A stretch of DNA of 20,480 nt from Nitrososphaerota archaeon (GTDB lineage Archaea; Thermoproteota; Nitrososphaeria; Nitrososphaerales; Nitrosopumilaceae), in contig JAEFDA010000010.1 of NCBI GenBank assembly GCA_016126025.1, positions 1-20,480 on the forward strand, written 5' to 3'. The notes beneath the pieces are model-generated. The model did no database searches. It worked only from the letters and a program-made list of their open reading frames with translations, and was not told the origin of the DNA. The position numbers and the translations under genes are program-made. Below, piece after piece: positions 1-6,822 of the stretch (position 1 is its first letter; the number at the start of each line of letters is the position of its first letter).

Positions 1-562
1 CATAGAACATATCGGACATCTCGGTCACCGAGGAGACATCCCAGGAGGAGATGTCGCCGTTGAAGGAGGTGGCACCGGCGAACATCTGCCTCATGTCGGT
101 GACGCGGCTCAGGTCGGGGACGTCTGTCGCCCGGTAGACCATGTTGGAGGCGCCCGAGAACGCACGAACCATAGATGTCCAAGAGACGTCACCCCACTGC
201 TCCACCGACATAAGGTTGGCGCTGGCCAACGATATGGATTCAAGGTTGCCGTGTATCGAAACCGTGTAGGTGCCTGGATCCGCATATGAGTGGTATGCGA
301 GTCGGCCGGTGATGTGGCTACTGGTGCCGTCACCCCAAGTGATGGTGCGGCCATCTCCATAAAGATAGAAGGCAATTGTTTGGTTGGGGATGTCGGTCTT
401 CCAGGTGGTGACGAACGGGCGCGGGTCCGACTGCGCGTGAGCTACCCCAAACTGTCCCGGAAGGACGGCATCAAGACTCATGTCTGCCCACCCGCCGGCG
501 TGGGCTAGAGCCGTTGACACTGCCAGTCCGGCCAGCAGGACGGCGTACGCGCTGGCACGCAT
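1..562 (-). CDS. Secreted DUF285/BspA-type repeat surface protein (5' part, runs off window)
   Basis: The frame is open from an ATG at 562 to the window edge (about 187 codons, C-terminus missing). The first ~20 residues (MRASAYAVLLAGLAVSTALA) form a clear signal peptide, so the protein is exported. A beta-rich segment around residues 52-100 contains TTWKT, a WGDGT turn and a YADPGTYTVSIHG stretch, the hallmark of PKD-like Ig domains. From about residue 147 it enters the repeat typical of DUF285/BspA-like proteins: VTDMRQMFAGATSFNGDIS, then WDVSSVTEMSDMF. That family makes right-handed LRR-like surface proteins, known from Mycoplasma and gut or host-associated microbes, and linked to adhesion. 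A TATA-like box at 585-592 lies 26 nt upstream. The family call is secure; an adhesive role is inference. The full length and any membrane or cell-wall anchor lie outside the window. Confidence 0.85.
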   Translation of the reverse strand, partial: MRASAYAVLLAGLAVSTALAHAGGWADMSLDAVLPGQFGVAHAQSDPRPFVTTWKTDIPNQTIAFYLYGDGRTITWGDGTSSHITGRLAYHSYADPGTYTVSIHGNLESISLASANLMSVEQWGDVSWTSMVRAFSGASNMVYRATDVPDLSRVTDMRQMFAGATSFNGDISSWDVSSVTEMSDMFY

Positions 563-584
563 TGGGCAGATGAACTCCTAGGAC

Positions 585-592
585 CATAAAAG
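585..592 (-). promoter_or_regulatory. TATA-like box of the DUF285 surface protein
   Basis: The minus strand reads CTTTTATG, centred about 26 nt upstream of the ATG at 562. This is the spacing seen for other leaderless promoters in this window. Confidence 0.5.
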
Positions 593-799
593 TGCGATGC
601 GCATGCGACAGCGTTTCATAATTTGCATGCTTCCCGGCCGTAGGCCGTCATCGCGGACCTCCCCGGATCGCCGGCTGGTCGATAAGCATATAGCGCGCCA
701 TATGAATTTGAAGATCATATCAAACAAAAGAACCGGACGACCCACCCCACCTGATGCAACAGGCCCAAGCGAACATCGGCCGAGAAGGACGCCAGGAAC

Positions 800-1430
800 G
801 TGGTCTTGGGCAGGTCGCTAGTGTTCAGTCTGGATTTTGACTGGGAGGCACGGCTGGAGGAGATGAACCGTTCCAAGATGGGGCGGCCGTTCGTATGCCC
901 GGACCCGCTGATGGGCGGCATCGCCTACCTCCAGTACATGATCGGGAGGAGAGTGCGCATAATGGGGGGGCCGTTGACGAGATGCTGGCAAGGGCATAAA
1001 GGGCCCCGACCGCGTGACCATATGGAGGCAGACCTCGCCCAAACCGTCTCCATAGGGGGCGACCGCATCACCATAAAAGCGATCGACGACAAGATGCACG
1101 TCTTGGTGGCCGGCTCGACCGGCATAACCACCGCCGGAAAGGGCAGGTAGATAGAGATTGAATGGAACGTAAAGTGCAGTTTCACCAATCTGCACAGCTT
1201 GGCAGATGAGGTGTTCCAGAAGATACTGGCGTTCCACATCACCGACACTAGTGAGGGCGATGCCAAGAACCTGCCGGGAATGCTGGACCAGACCTTGAAC
1301 AGGCTGGGCATCCCGCTGGAGTACCGAAGCGCAGAGCCGGCGGTGTCGATGGAGGTAGACGGTACCCCAACCGACGAGAATACAGTGGAGACGGTAACTG
1401 AGCATGTGTGCGACTGCAGTTGCTGTAGGC
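800..1430 (+). pseudogene. Degraded DDE transposase (IS5-like) remnant
   Basis: Transposase-like sequence is spread over several frames. The first segment (to about 958) includes RSKMGRPFVCPDPLMGGIAY. The middle is only readable by hopping frames: EMLARA in one, KGPDRVTIWRQTS in a second, then LAQTVSIGGDRITIKAIDDK back in the first. A G7 run at 964-970 marks one likely slip. The catalytic-strand motif reads HVLVAGSTGITT where the family has DSTG, so the first catalytic Asp is Gly. An in-frame TAG at 1148-1150 sits where W is expected before IEIEWNVKCSF. The same frame then continues through LAFHITDTSEGDAKNLPGML to about 1430. At least two frameshift sites, a stop and a lost catalytic residue mean it is inactive. 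IS5-group membership is judged from motifs only. No terminal inverted repeats were found. Confidence 0.75.
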
Positions 1431-1680
1431 GGGTGGCATGGTCGGCACGGGTTGGAAACGCGGGTTGATGACCCATTTTCACTCCGTCCAGCTCATTCAT
1501 GTTTCCACTCCGCAACATGATCACGTGGGGACTTCCATTTCCACCCGGGCGCCATTTGTTCCAGGCGCCGTTAATGCACCAGTCCATTATCCAATTACCG
1601 TAAATCTCCAATACATGCCTAGGAGTCCGGGGGATCTTCCAGACGCTGGCAGCGGGGTATGATCGTGGTACCCCCGCCTT
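1431..1680 (-). other. Unassigned reading frame, possible gene fragment
   Basis: On the minus strand one frame stays open and has protein-like composition, including VLEIYGNWIMDWCINGAWNK followed by RPGGNGSPHVIMLRSGNMNE. It has several Trp, Asn and Gly residues and resembles an extracellular-protein fragment more than a shadow frame. It has no clear start, no TATA box of its own and no recognised family. Beyond about 1430 the same frame runs antisense through the transposase remnant, so its boundaries are uncertain. It could be a relic of a secreted protein broken by transposition. Confidence 0.25.
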
Positions 1681-1710
1681 CATTCGAGTAGCCCGACGGG
1701 CGTCCGTACG

Positions 1711-1717
1711 GTTATAA
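1711..1717 (+). promoter_or_regulatory. TATA-like box of hisI
   Basis: GTTATAA is centred about 27 nt upstream of the GTG at 1741. It overlaps the ATG at 1717, which argues that the ATG is not the real start. Confidence 0.5.
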
Positions 1718-1740
1718 TGCCGCCCCCGCACCACCGCACC

Positions 1741-2067
1741 GTGGAAAGAGTGGTCCCCGACGCCTTGGACTTTGAGAAGGGCGGCGGCATAATACCTGTC
1801 ATAGTACAGGATGTTGACACCGGAGAGGTGCTTACCCTGGCGTACTGCAACCGCGAGGCCCTGGACCGCACCATGGAGACCCGGCGATCGTGGTTCTGGA
1901 GCAGATCGCGCCGCCGACTGTGGATGAAGGGCGAGGAGTCGGGCAACACCCAGGAGGTGGTGCGCGTGCTGGTCGACTGCGATTCTGATGCGCTCGTATA
2001 CCGGGTGAGGCCGTCGGGCCCGGCCTGCCACACCGGGGAGCGGACATGCTTCCACAACGAGATATAA
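1741..2067 (+). CDS. hisI: Phosphoribosyl-AMP cyclohydrolase
   Basis: HisI opens the purine ring of phosphoribosyl-AMP, the third step of histidine biosynthesis. Visible signature: IIPVIVQDVDTGEVLTLAYC, then SRSRRRLWMKGEESGN, then a DCDSDA metal site (residues 79-84) and GPACHTGERTCF. Zn-ligand cysteines are C80, C96 and C103, and the Mg-binding aspartates are D79, D81 and D83. At 108 aa it is a HisI-only protein without the HisE pyrophosphohydrolase domain found in bacterial HisIE fusions. The GTG at 1741 is preferred: an upstream in-frame ATG at 1717 lies inside the TATA-like box and would add eight Pro/His-rich residues that HisI proteins lack. The gene stands alone, between decayed mobile DNA and thrC, with no other his gene in view. 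Function is secure; the start is inferred from promoter spacing. Confidence 0.93.
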   Translation: MERVVPDALDFEKGGGIIPVIVQDVDTGEVLTLAYCNREALDRTMETRRSWFWSRSRRRLWMKGEESGNTQEVVRVLVDCDSDALVYRVRPSGPACHTGERTCFHNEI

Positions 2068-2071
2068 TGTC

Positions 2072-2091
2072 GTTATCACTAAATGTTATCA
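2072..2091 (+). repeat. Direct repeat GTTATCA x2 upstream of thrC
   Basis: GTTATCA occurs at 2072-2078 and again at 2085-2091, a 13-bp period, in the AT-rich leader between hisI and thrC and about 30 bp upstream of the thrC TATA-like box. It could be a regulator site or chance in AT-rich DNA. Confidence 0.25.
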
Positions 2092-2117
2092 GATTAAAAA
2101 TTAAGTAACGCTTAACC

Positions 2118-2125
2118 TTATATTA
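2118..2125 (+). promoter_or_regulatory. TATA-like box of thrC, with Shine-Dalgarno at 2150-2154
   Basis: TTATATTA is centred about 41 nt upstream of the thrC ATG. Transcription starting ~26 nt downstream gives a short 5' leader that carries GGAGG at 2150-2154, seven nt before the ATG. Unlike most promoters here, this one would give a leadered mRNA. Confidence 0.5.
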
Positions 2126-2161
2126 GAACACAATATCAATCCCGCCATTGGAGGCTATACC

Positions 2162-3376
2162 ATGACAGGGGTGGAGTCGTTGGTGTGCCGGGAGTGCGGC
2201 CGCCGCTATACCATGACATTCCGATATGTATGCGAGGAGTGCTTCGGGCCGCTGGACGTGGCATATGAGATATCGCCGGTGTCGCGCGATACAATATCCG
2301 CCCGGGAGCACACCTACTGGCGGTACGCCGAACTGCTCCCCGTGATGCACCATTCCAACATAGTCAGCATAGGCGCCGGGATGACTCCGCTGCTGCGGGC
2401 CGAGAGGCTGGGGGAGCGGCTGGGGCTCCGCAACCTGTACCTCAAGAACGACTCGGTGAACCCCACATACTCGTTCAAGGACAGGCCCGCCGGGGTGGCC
2501 GTGTCCAAGGCCCGGGAGCTGGGCCTCAAGGCGGTGGGCTGCGCCTCCACCGGGAACCTGGCCTCGGCCACGGCGGCCCATGCGGCCCGGGGCGGACTGC
2601 CCTGCCACATATTCGCTCCGTCCGACATAGAGATGGCCAAGATAGTGCAGGCGCTGTCGTACGGGGCCAACTATGTAGCGGTGGACGGCACGTACGATGA
2701 CGCCAATACTATAGCCGCCCAGATCGGGGACAGCCGCCGCATCGGGATAGTCAACATAAACCTGCGTTCATACTACGTGGAGGGCTCCAAGACCCTGGCC
2801 TTTGAGGTGGCCGAGCAGCTGGGGTGGCAGGCTCCCGACCATCTGGTCATACCGGTGGGGAGCGGCGCCATGCTCAATGCAATCTGCAAGGGGTTCGAGG
2901 AGCTGGAGCGCGCCTCCCTCATAGACGACTGCACTGCCATACACCCCCACGCCGCCCAGCCGCAGGGGTGCTCGCCGGTGGTGGACGCATACCGGGGGAA
3001 CGGGCGGGTGGTTCCGGTGGCGCGGCCCGACACCATCGCCAAGAGCTTGGCCATAGGCGACCCCGGAGACGGCCGGTACGTGCTCAAGCGGCTGGCGCAG
3101 TACGGCGGGCACGCCCAGATGTGCACCAACTCGGAGATACTCGACGCCATACAACTGCTGGCCAGGACCGAGGGCATATTCACCGAACCGGCCGGCGGGG
3201 TGGCCGTAGCCGTGCTCAAGAAGATGGCCGAGGACGGGACCATACCGCGTGACGAGACTGTGGTCTGCTATATCACGGGGAACGGGCTGAAGGCCACCGA
3301 CTCCATAATGCCGGTGCTGACCAAGCCCGAGACGATGAGGCCCAATGTGGCCGAGATAGCGGCGGTGATAAAATGA
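2162..3376 (+). CDS. thrC: Threonine synthase family PLP enzyme
   Basis: 404 aa. Fold-type II PLP enzyme; the family converts O-phosphohomoserine to threonine. The N-terminus has a zinc-ribbon-like pair, C9/C12 (CREC) and C24/C27 (CEEC), as in archaeal and plant-type threonine synthases. The PLP lysine is K106 in NPTYSFKDRPAGVA. The phosphate-binding loop CASTGNLASA follows at about 127-136, and the cofactor-binding glycine loop PVGSGAMLNA lies near residue 230. The start is supported by GGAGG seven nt upstream. The next gene begins 34 bp downstream and encodes a ubiquitin-like/E1 fusion, so the pair is probably co-transcribed. That partner is odd for threonine synthesis. Some PLP enzymes of this fold (mycobacterial CysM) take sulfur from a protein thiocarboxylate, so a sulfur-transfer role is possible. 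The family call is secure; the exact substrate is less so. Confidence 0.9.
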   Translation: MTGVESLVCRECGRRYTMTFRYVCEECFGPLDVAYEISPVSRDTISAREHTYWRYAELLPVMHHSNIVSIGAGMTPLLRAERLGERLGLRNLYLKNDSVNPTYSFKDRPAGVAVSKARELGLKAVGCASTGNLASATAAHAARGGLPCHIFAPSDIEMAKIVQALSYGANYVAVDGTYDDANTIAAQIGDSRRIGIVNINLRSYYVEGSKTLAFEVAEQLGWQAPDHLVIPVGSGAMLNAICKGFEELERASLIDDCTAIHPHAAQPQGCSPVVDAYRGNGRVVPVARPDTIAKSLAIGDPGDGRYVLKRLAQYGGHAQMCTNSEILDAIQLLARTEGIFTEPAGGVAVAVLKKMAEDGTIPRDETVVCYITGNGLKATDSIMPVLTKPETMRPNVAEIAAVIK

Positions 3377-3410
3377 CCCCATACATGACACCGGACGGGG
3401 ATAGAGAGCC

Positions 3411-4739
3411 ATGGCGTCGATAACCTTCACCATCCCGTCGGTGCTGAACGCGGGGGGCGGCGAGCGCAAGATTGCCATGGACGCCGCCTCGCTCCCCGAC
3501 GCATTTGCCAAAGCCGTCGAGGAGATGGGGGAGGGATTCGGCAGGAGGGTGCTGGAGGCCGACGGGTCGCCCCGCCAGCTGATCAACGTGTACATAAACG
3601 GAAAGAACGCCAAGTTTACGGGCGGGATGGAGGCCCCCATATCCGACGGCGACGAGATATACATACTGCCGGCGGTGGCCGGCGGATCCGCCGAGCTCTC
3701 CGAGCGGGATCTGCAGCGATACTCCCGGCAGGTGGCCCTGGAGGACATCGGGTACGACGGGCAGCTGAGGCTGCGGGGCGCCACCGTATGCGTGGTGGGG
3801 ACCGGGGGCCTGGGCAACCCCATAACCGAGCGCCTGGCGGCCATGGGCGTCGGGACGCTGCGCATAGTGGACCGGGACGTGATAGAGTTCACCAACCTGC
3901 ACCGCCAGACCATGTTCGCCGAGGGGGACGTGGGAAAGGTGAAGGTGGAGGTGGCCGCCGAGAGGCTGCGTAGGATAAACCCCGACTGCACTATAGATCC
4001 CCTGCCCATATCTGTGAACGAGCACTCCGCCGCAGAAGTGGTGGAGGGATGCGACGTGGTGGTGGACGCCCTGGACTCGGTGGACGCCCGGTATGCGCTG
4101 AACCGCGCCTGCGTGCGGGCGGGCATACCCTTTGTGACGGGGGCCGCGGTGGGGGTCACCGGACAGGTCTTTACCGTTCTGCCCGGCCGGAGCGCCTGCT
4201 ACCACTGCATGTTCCCCGGGCTGGACGAGGAGTCGATGCCGTCGTGCGGCATAGAGGGGGTGCACCCCTCCATACTGTCTATAGTGGGGGGGCTGGAGGT
4301 CTCCGAGGCTGCCAAGGTGGTGATGGGGAGGGAGCCGGCACTGTCCGGCGCCATAATGCATATCGACATAGGCCAGAACCTTGCCTTCACCACCACCCGG
4401 ACGTTCCAGGCAGAGGAGTGCCCCGTGTGCGGGAGCGGCCAGGAGCAGGCCGCGGACGTGGAGGAGATAATACTGGAGGAGCTCTGCGGCCGGGCCGGCG
4501 GCCAGAGGACCTTCTCGATAACGCCCACCAGATCCTTCGAGGTAGACATGGAGCGGCTGGCCGAGGCGGGCCGGCGGCACCACATGGCGGTGGAGAACCA
4601 GGGCGAGATGGGAACCTCCCTGCGGAACGAGAAGACATACGTCAGCATACTCAAGAAGGGCTCGGCGGTCGTGGTGGGCATGCGGGACGAGAAGGAAGCA
4701 GTCTCGCTGTACAGGGATCTCACCGGGTACGCCGCGTAG
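3411..4739 (+). CDS. Ubiquitin-like sulfur carrier (MoaD/ThiS-type) fused to E1-like ThiF/MoeB activating enzyme
   Basis: 442 aa, apparently three parts. Residues 1-92 form a MoaD/ThiS-type ubiquitin-like fold: LINVYINGKNAKF, then DGDEIYILPAVAGG, with the diagnostic diglycine at 91-92. Residues 98-345 are an E1/MoeB/ThiF adenylation domain: Rossmann loop GTGGLGNP (130-137), LHRQ (163-166), DALDSVDAR (219-227), zinc-binding pairs CYHC (263-266) and CPVC (337-340), and a conserved-position cysteine in SCGIEGVHP (C279). Residues ~350-442 are an alpha/beta tail I cannot assign. E1 enzymes adenylate the free C-terminal Gly of the carrier for thiocarboxylate formation. Here that Gly-Gly is internal, so cleavage after G92 or a purely structural role is needed. 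It follows thrC by 34 bp. The product could feed molybdopterin, thiamine, tRNA thiolation or cysteine/homocysteine synthesis. Confidence 0.85.
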   Translation: MASITFTIPSVLNAGGGERKIAMDAASLPDAFAKAVEEMGEGFGRRVLEADGSPRQLINVYINGKNAKFTGGMEAPISDGDEIYILPAVAGGSAELSERDLQRYSRQVALEDIGYDGQLRLRGATVCVVGTGGLGNPITERLAAMGVGTLRIVDRDVIEFTNLHRQTMFAEGDVGKVKVEVAAERLRRINPDCTIDPLPISVNEHSAAEVVEGCDVVVDALDSVDARYALNRACVRAGIPFVTGAAVGVTGQVFTVLPGRSACYHCMFPGLDEESMPSCGIEGVHPSILSIVGGLEVSEAAKVVMGREPALSGAIMHIDIGQNLAFTTTRTFQAEECPVCGSGQEQAADVEEIILEELCGRAGGQRTFSITPTRSFEVDMERLAEAGRRHHMAVENQGEMGTSLRNEKTYVSILKKGSAVVVGMRDEKEAVSLYRDLTGYAA

Positions 4740-5104
4740 GCCGGATAAAATACTATCAGATCCGGGCAACATTTCAACATCTTTGGTGTAGGCAATACAT
4801 AGCGTTGTCTGTGGGCGGTGTGCGCAATCGATTCACGTTGCGCGTTCGCTGCGGATCTACCCGGGTCGTGGCGGGCGGCTTGGACGATCCGGCCCGGCAA
4901 CCGAATCTGCGCGGGTTTGGGCGATTGTGTATGCCACACTGTGTGTAAGGTGAGGGCTCATGGGACTGAAGCGGGTATTTGGTATGGCGCGGGCTGAGGA
5001 TATGCCATATGCTTCTTGAAGTCTGTTCACGCGTCCTAGACGGTTGTAAGTAATGGGGTATGAATTCGATCATGGCCTAGGCACTCTCATAGCCGTAACT
5101 CTGC
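4740..5104. other. Intergenic stretch without recognisable gene
   Basis: No frame here has coding character and no tRNA-like cloverleaf or T-loop consensus was seen. A promoter-like GGATAAAATAC lies at 4743-4753 just after the fusion gene. It could drive a short untranslated RNA, but no structured element was recognised. The GC-rich character falls towards the right as the AT-rich island begins. Confidence 0.4.
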
Positions 5105-5119
5105 CGATAAAATCAAATA
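5105..5119 (+). promoter_or_regulatory. Promoter-like AT box of the defence-candidate operon
   Basis: CGATAAAATCAAATA lies about 27-31 nt upstream of the GTG at 5141. This spacing fits a leaderless transcript starting at the small first gene. Confidence 0.4.
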
Positions 5120-5140
5120 GGACTGCAAGATGTACCAACT

Positions 5141-5392
5141 GTGGAACAATGTGATGGGCTAGATTGTGTCTCTGGACCCCTTTACATACAAGGCGTTGGG
5201 TTAAAAGTGGTGGGAAATACTGTGGCCATTGCCGGTATTAAATCCCAAACTTTGCCGTTTTATACTAATATTTACCAAACATGGCCTGATGCTGTCATCT
5301 GCTACCCACTTGCGGAAGACGGCTATGGTGTATTGGTATGCAATCGCATAGATATGATGGCATTGAGCATGCGAGGTAACATCCTGTGCTAA
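5141..5392 (+). CDS. Small protein of unknown function, first gene of AT-rich three-gene module
   Basis: 83 aa from a GTG start. No family recognised. It has five cysteines (two near the N-terminus in QCDGLDCVSG), a hydrophobic stretch LKVVGNTVAIAGI and an aromatic segment TLPFYTNIYQTWPDAVICYP. No signal peptide or membrane helix is obvious. Support for reality: the promoter-like box sits at the spacing expected of a leaderless start, the frame is uninterrupted, and its TAA overlaps the GTG that can start the next gene. Against: it is short, has no family match, and the ATPase may start at a later ATG. It could be an antitoxin, sensor or regulatory partner, but nothing in the sequence shows which. 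Confidence 0.45.
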   Translation: MEQCDGLDCVSGPLYIQGVGLKVVGNTVAIAGIKSQTLPFYTNIYQTWPDAVICYPLAEDGYGVLVCNRIDMMALSMRGNILC

Positions 5393-6822
5393 ATCCGTCG
5401 GCCGAGCAGAAGGTGCAGGAGTCGGATACTATCTGCATGAATGTGGAGGTTTATAATTTCGGTCCTATACGTAAGGGTACGGTGAGTCTCAAACCACTCA
5501 CCATTCTGGTGGGGCCAAACGGTTGTGGAAAGTCGCATATCGCCACGTTGATTCATTCTATAGCAGCCGCAGAGTCTGACCGCGTTACTTGGAATCCACT
5601 GGAGGCAGATCTACTGCAACCACACACACAAAAAGCACTAATTCATAATGAGGCAGGGCAAATAATACATAGTCATATGCACGGAAATAAAAGTATGGTT
5701 TACTCAAGCATTTATGACACAATTGTTAACCTTCGAGTTGAAACATTTAAAAAAATATTAGAACGAAATTTTTCACGTAATTATAAAGAATTGATTAAAA
5801 CAGGTGAAAATCTTTTTAGTTTAGATATTTCATCAAAAACAATGCAGAATGTGCTAGAATATGTGGGTGACGATCTTGTGAACTCAAGTTACACAGTTCA
5901 TAAATTAAAAATAGAATTTAAAGAGTATATAGAAATGCAAGACAACCAACTAAACTTCAATGCATATTACAAAGACAATGAGCTTGTTTTGGACGTGCCT
6001 AAATTTTGTGATCGTGGGTTCCTTGCTTCTGCCTTAAATAAGGCTTTGAAAAAATTTTATACATACCCAAAAAATATAGAACGCAGTATTTATTTCCCGG
6101 CAGGTAGAATTGGTCTCATGCTGGCACATGGCCCGATAGTTTCAGACTACTATAGACGCATAAGCTCTCTGGACGACTATTCGCCTAGAATAAATTTACA
6201 AGGCACTAATGTCGACTTTCTTGCTATGCTGGTTGAAGCGAAAGATAAAAAAGGGAACTATGCTGATCATGCAAGTGTTTTTGAAAAAGCGCTAGAAGGT
6301 AGAATTGCCATAGTTCCGTCTCTTGGTAAGTCGGTTAGTATTGAGTTTGAACAGCATGGTAAAAAAATACCATTGTTTACTGCGCAATCATCGGTACAGG
6401 ATCTAGCGGCATTACTAATTTATCTTAAGCATATCTCAAGACAAAACGATTTGCTGATTCTTGAAGAGCCAGAAATCTCTCTTCACCCACGTATGCAGAT
6501 TCATCTTGCTCGGTTGATAGCGCGGCTTATCAATGGGGGGTTGTACGTGCTGGTTTCCACACACAGCCCATATTTTATGGAACAGCTGGGCCATTGCGTA
6601 CTGGCCGGTTCTTCGGGAGGTAGTCTTGATTCCAGCAAGTTCCCGATTGATGAGCGCCTTCACAGCTCAAATGTTGCCGCTTATGGCTTTGTTCGTAATG
6701 GCGACGGATATGATGTTAAACAACTATCTGTAGACAAAAATGGCATAGACCAAAGTGAATTTGTTGATGAATTCTCAAAACTTTACGACGAATTGGTAGA
6801 CCTGAACTTTGAAGAAAAATGA
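5386..6822 (+). CDS. AAA/ABC-type ATPase (AAA_15/AAA_21, OLD/PtuA-like, no TOPRIM)
   Basis: 478 aa from the GTG at 5386; an ATG at 5437 (residue 18, MNVEVYNFGPI) is an equally plausible start and begins exactly at the conserved first beta strand. Walker A is GPNGCGKS (43-50), an ABC-like signature region is SSVQDLAALL (335-344), Walker B is LLILEEPEISLHP (356-368) and the H-loop is STHSPYF (391-397). The middle (~residues 75-235) is a long, Lys/Asn-rich, probably helical insertion, as in Rad50/SMC-like and OLD-family ATPases. No TOPRIM nuclease domain follows, so it is not a complete OLD protein. Such ATPases commonly pair with a separate effector nuclease in anti-phage systems (Septu and similar). 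The next gene overlaps its stop by 4 nt and looks like a nuclease. Codon use is far more AT-rich than neighbouring genes, indicating recent transfer. Confidence 0.85.
   Translation: MLNPSAEQKVQESDTICMNVEVYNFGPIRKGTVSLKPLTILVGPNGCGKSHIATLIHSIAAAESDRVTWNPLEADLLQPHTQKALIHNEAGQIIHSHMHGNKSMVYSSIYDTIVNLRVETFKKILERNFSRNYKELIKTGENLFSLDISSKTMQNVLEYVGDDLVNSSYTVHKLKIEFKEYIEMQDNQLNFNAYYKDNELVLDVPKFCDRGFLASALNKALKKFYTYPKNIERSIYFPAGRIGLMLAHGPIVSDYYRRISSLDDYSPRINLQGTNVDFLAMLVEAKDKKGNYADHASVFEKALEGRIAIVPSLGKSVSIEFEQHGKKIPLFTAQSSVQDLAALLIYLKHISRQNDLLILEEPEISLHPRMQIHLARLIARLINGGLYVLVSTHSPYFMEQLGHCVLAGSSGGSLDSSKFPIDERLHSSNVAAYGFVRNGDGYDVKQLSVDKNGIDQSEFVDEFSKLYDELVDLNFEEK

Noticed and set aside
818..2079. Long minus-strand frames opposite the left transposase remnant and hisI
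   Set aside because: Mostly antisense of recognisable plus-strand sequence; only the 1431-1680 part has protein-like composition and is reported separately.
2101..2115. Inverted repeat TTAAG-N5-CTTAA upstream of thrC
   Set aside because: Only five base pairs, all but one A-T, in AT-rich DNA; not distinguishable from chance.
3273..4772. Long minus-strand open frames opposite thrC and the Ubl-E1 fusion (about 460-500 codons, also 2768-4159)
   Set aside because: They are antisense to genes with clear catalytic motifs, are rich in His, Gly, Val and Tyr without any family motif, and arise from the strong GC bias of the codon third position.
4740..5104. Search for tRNA, SRP RNA or RNase P RNA in this and other gaps
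   Set aside because: No GTTCRANNC T-loop with flanking stem, no SRP helix 8 consensus and no RNase P core motif was seen by eye.
5386..6822. Classification of the ATPase as a full OLD nuclease or GajA
   Set aside because: The sequence after the H-loop is only ~80 residues and has no TOPRIM motifs (no conserved E or DxD pair in that part).
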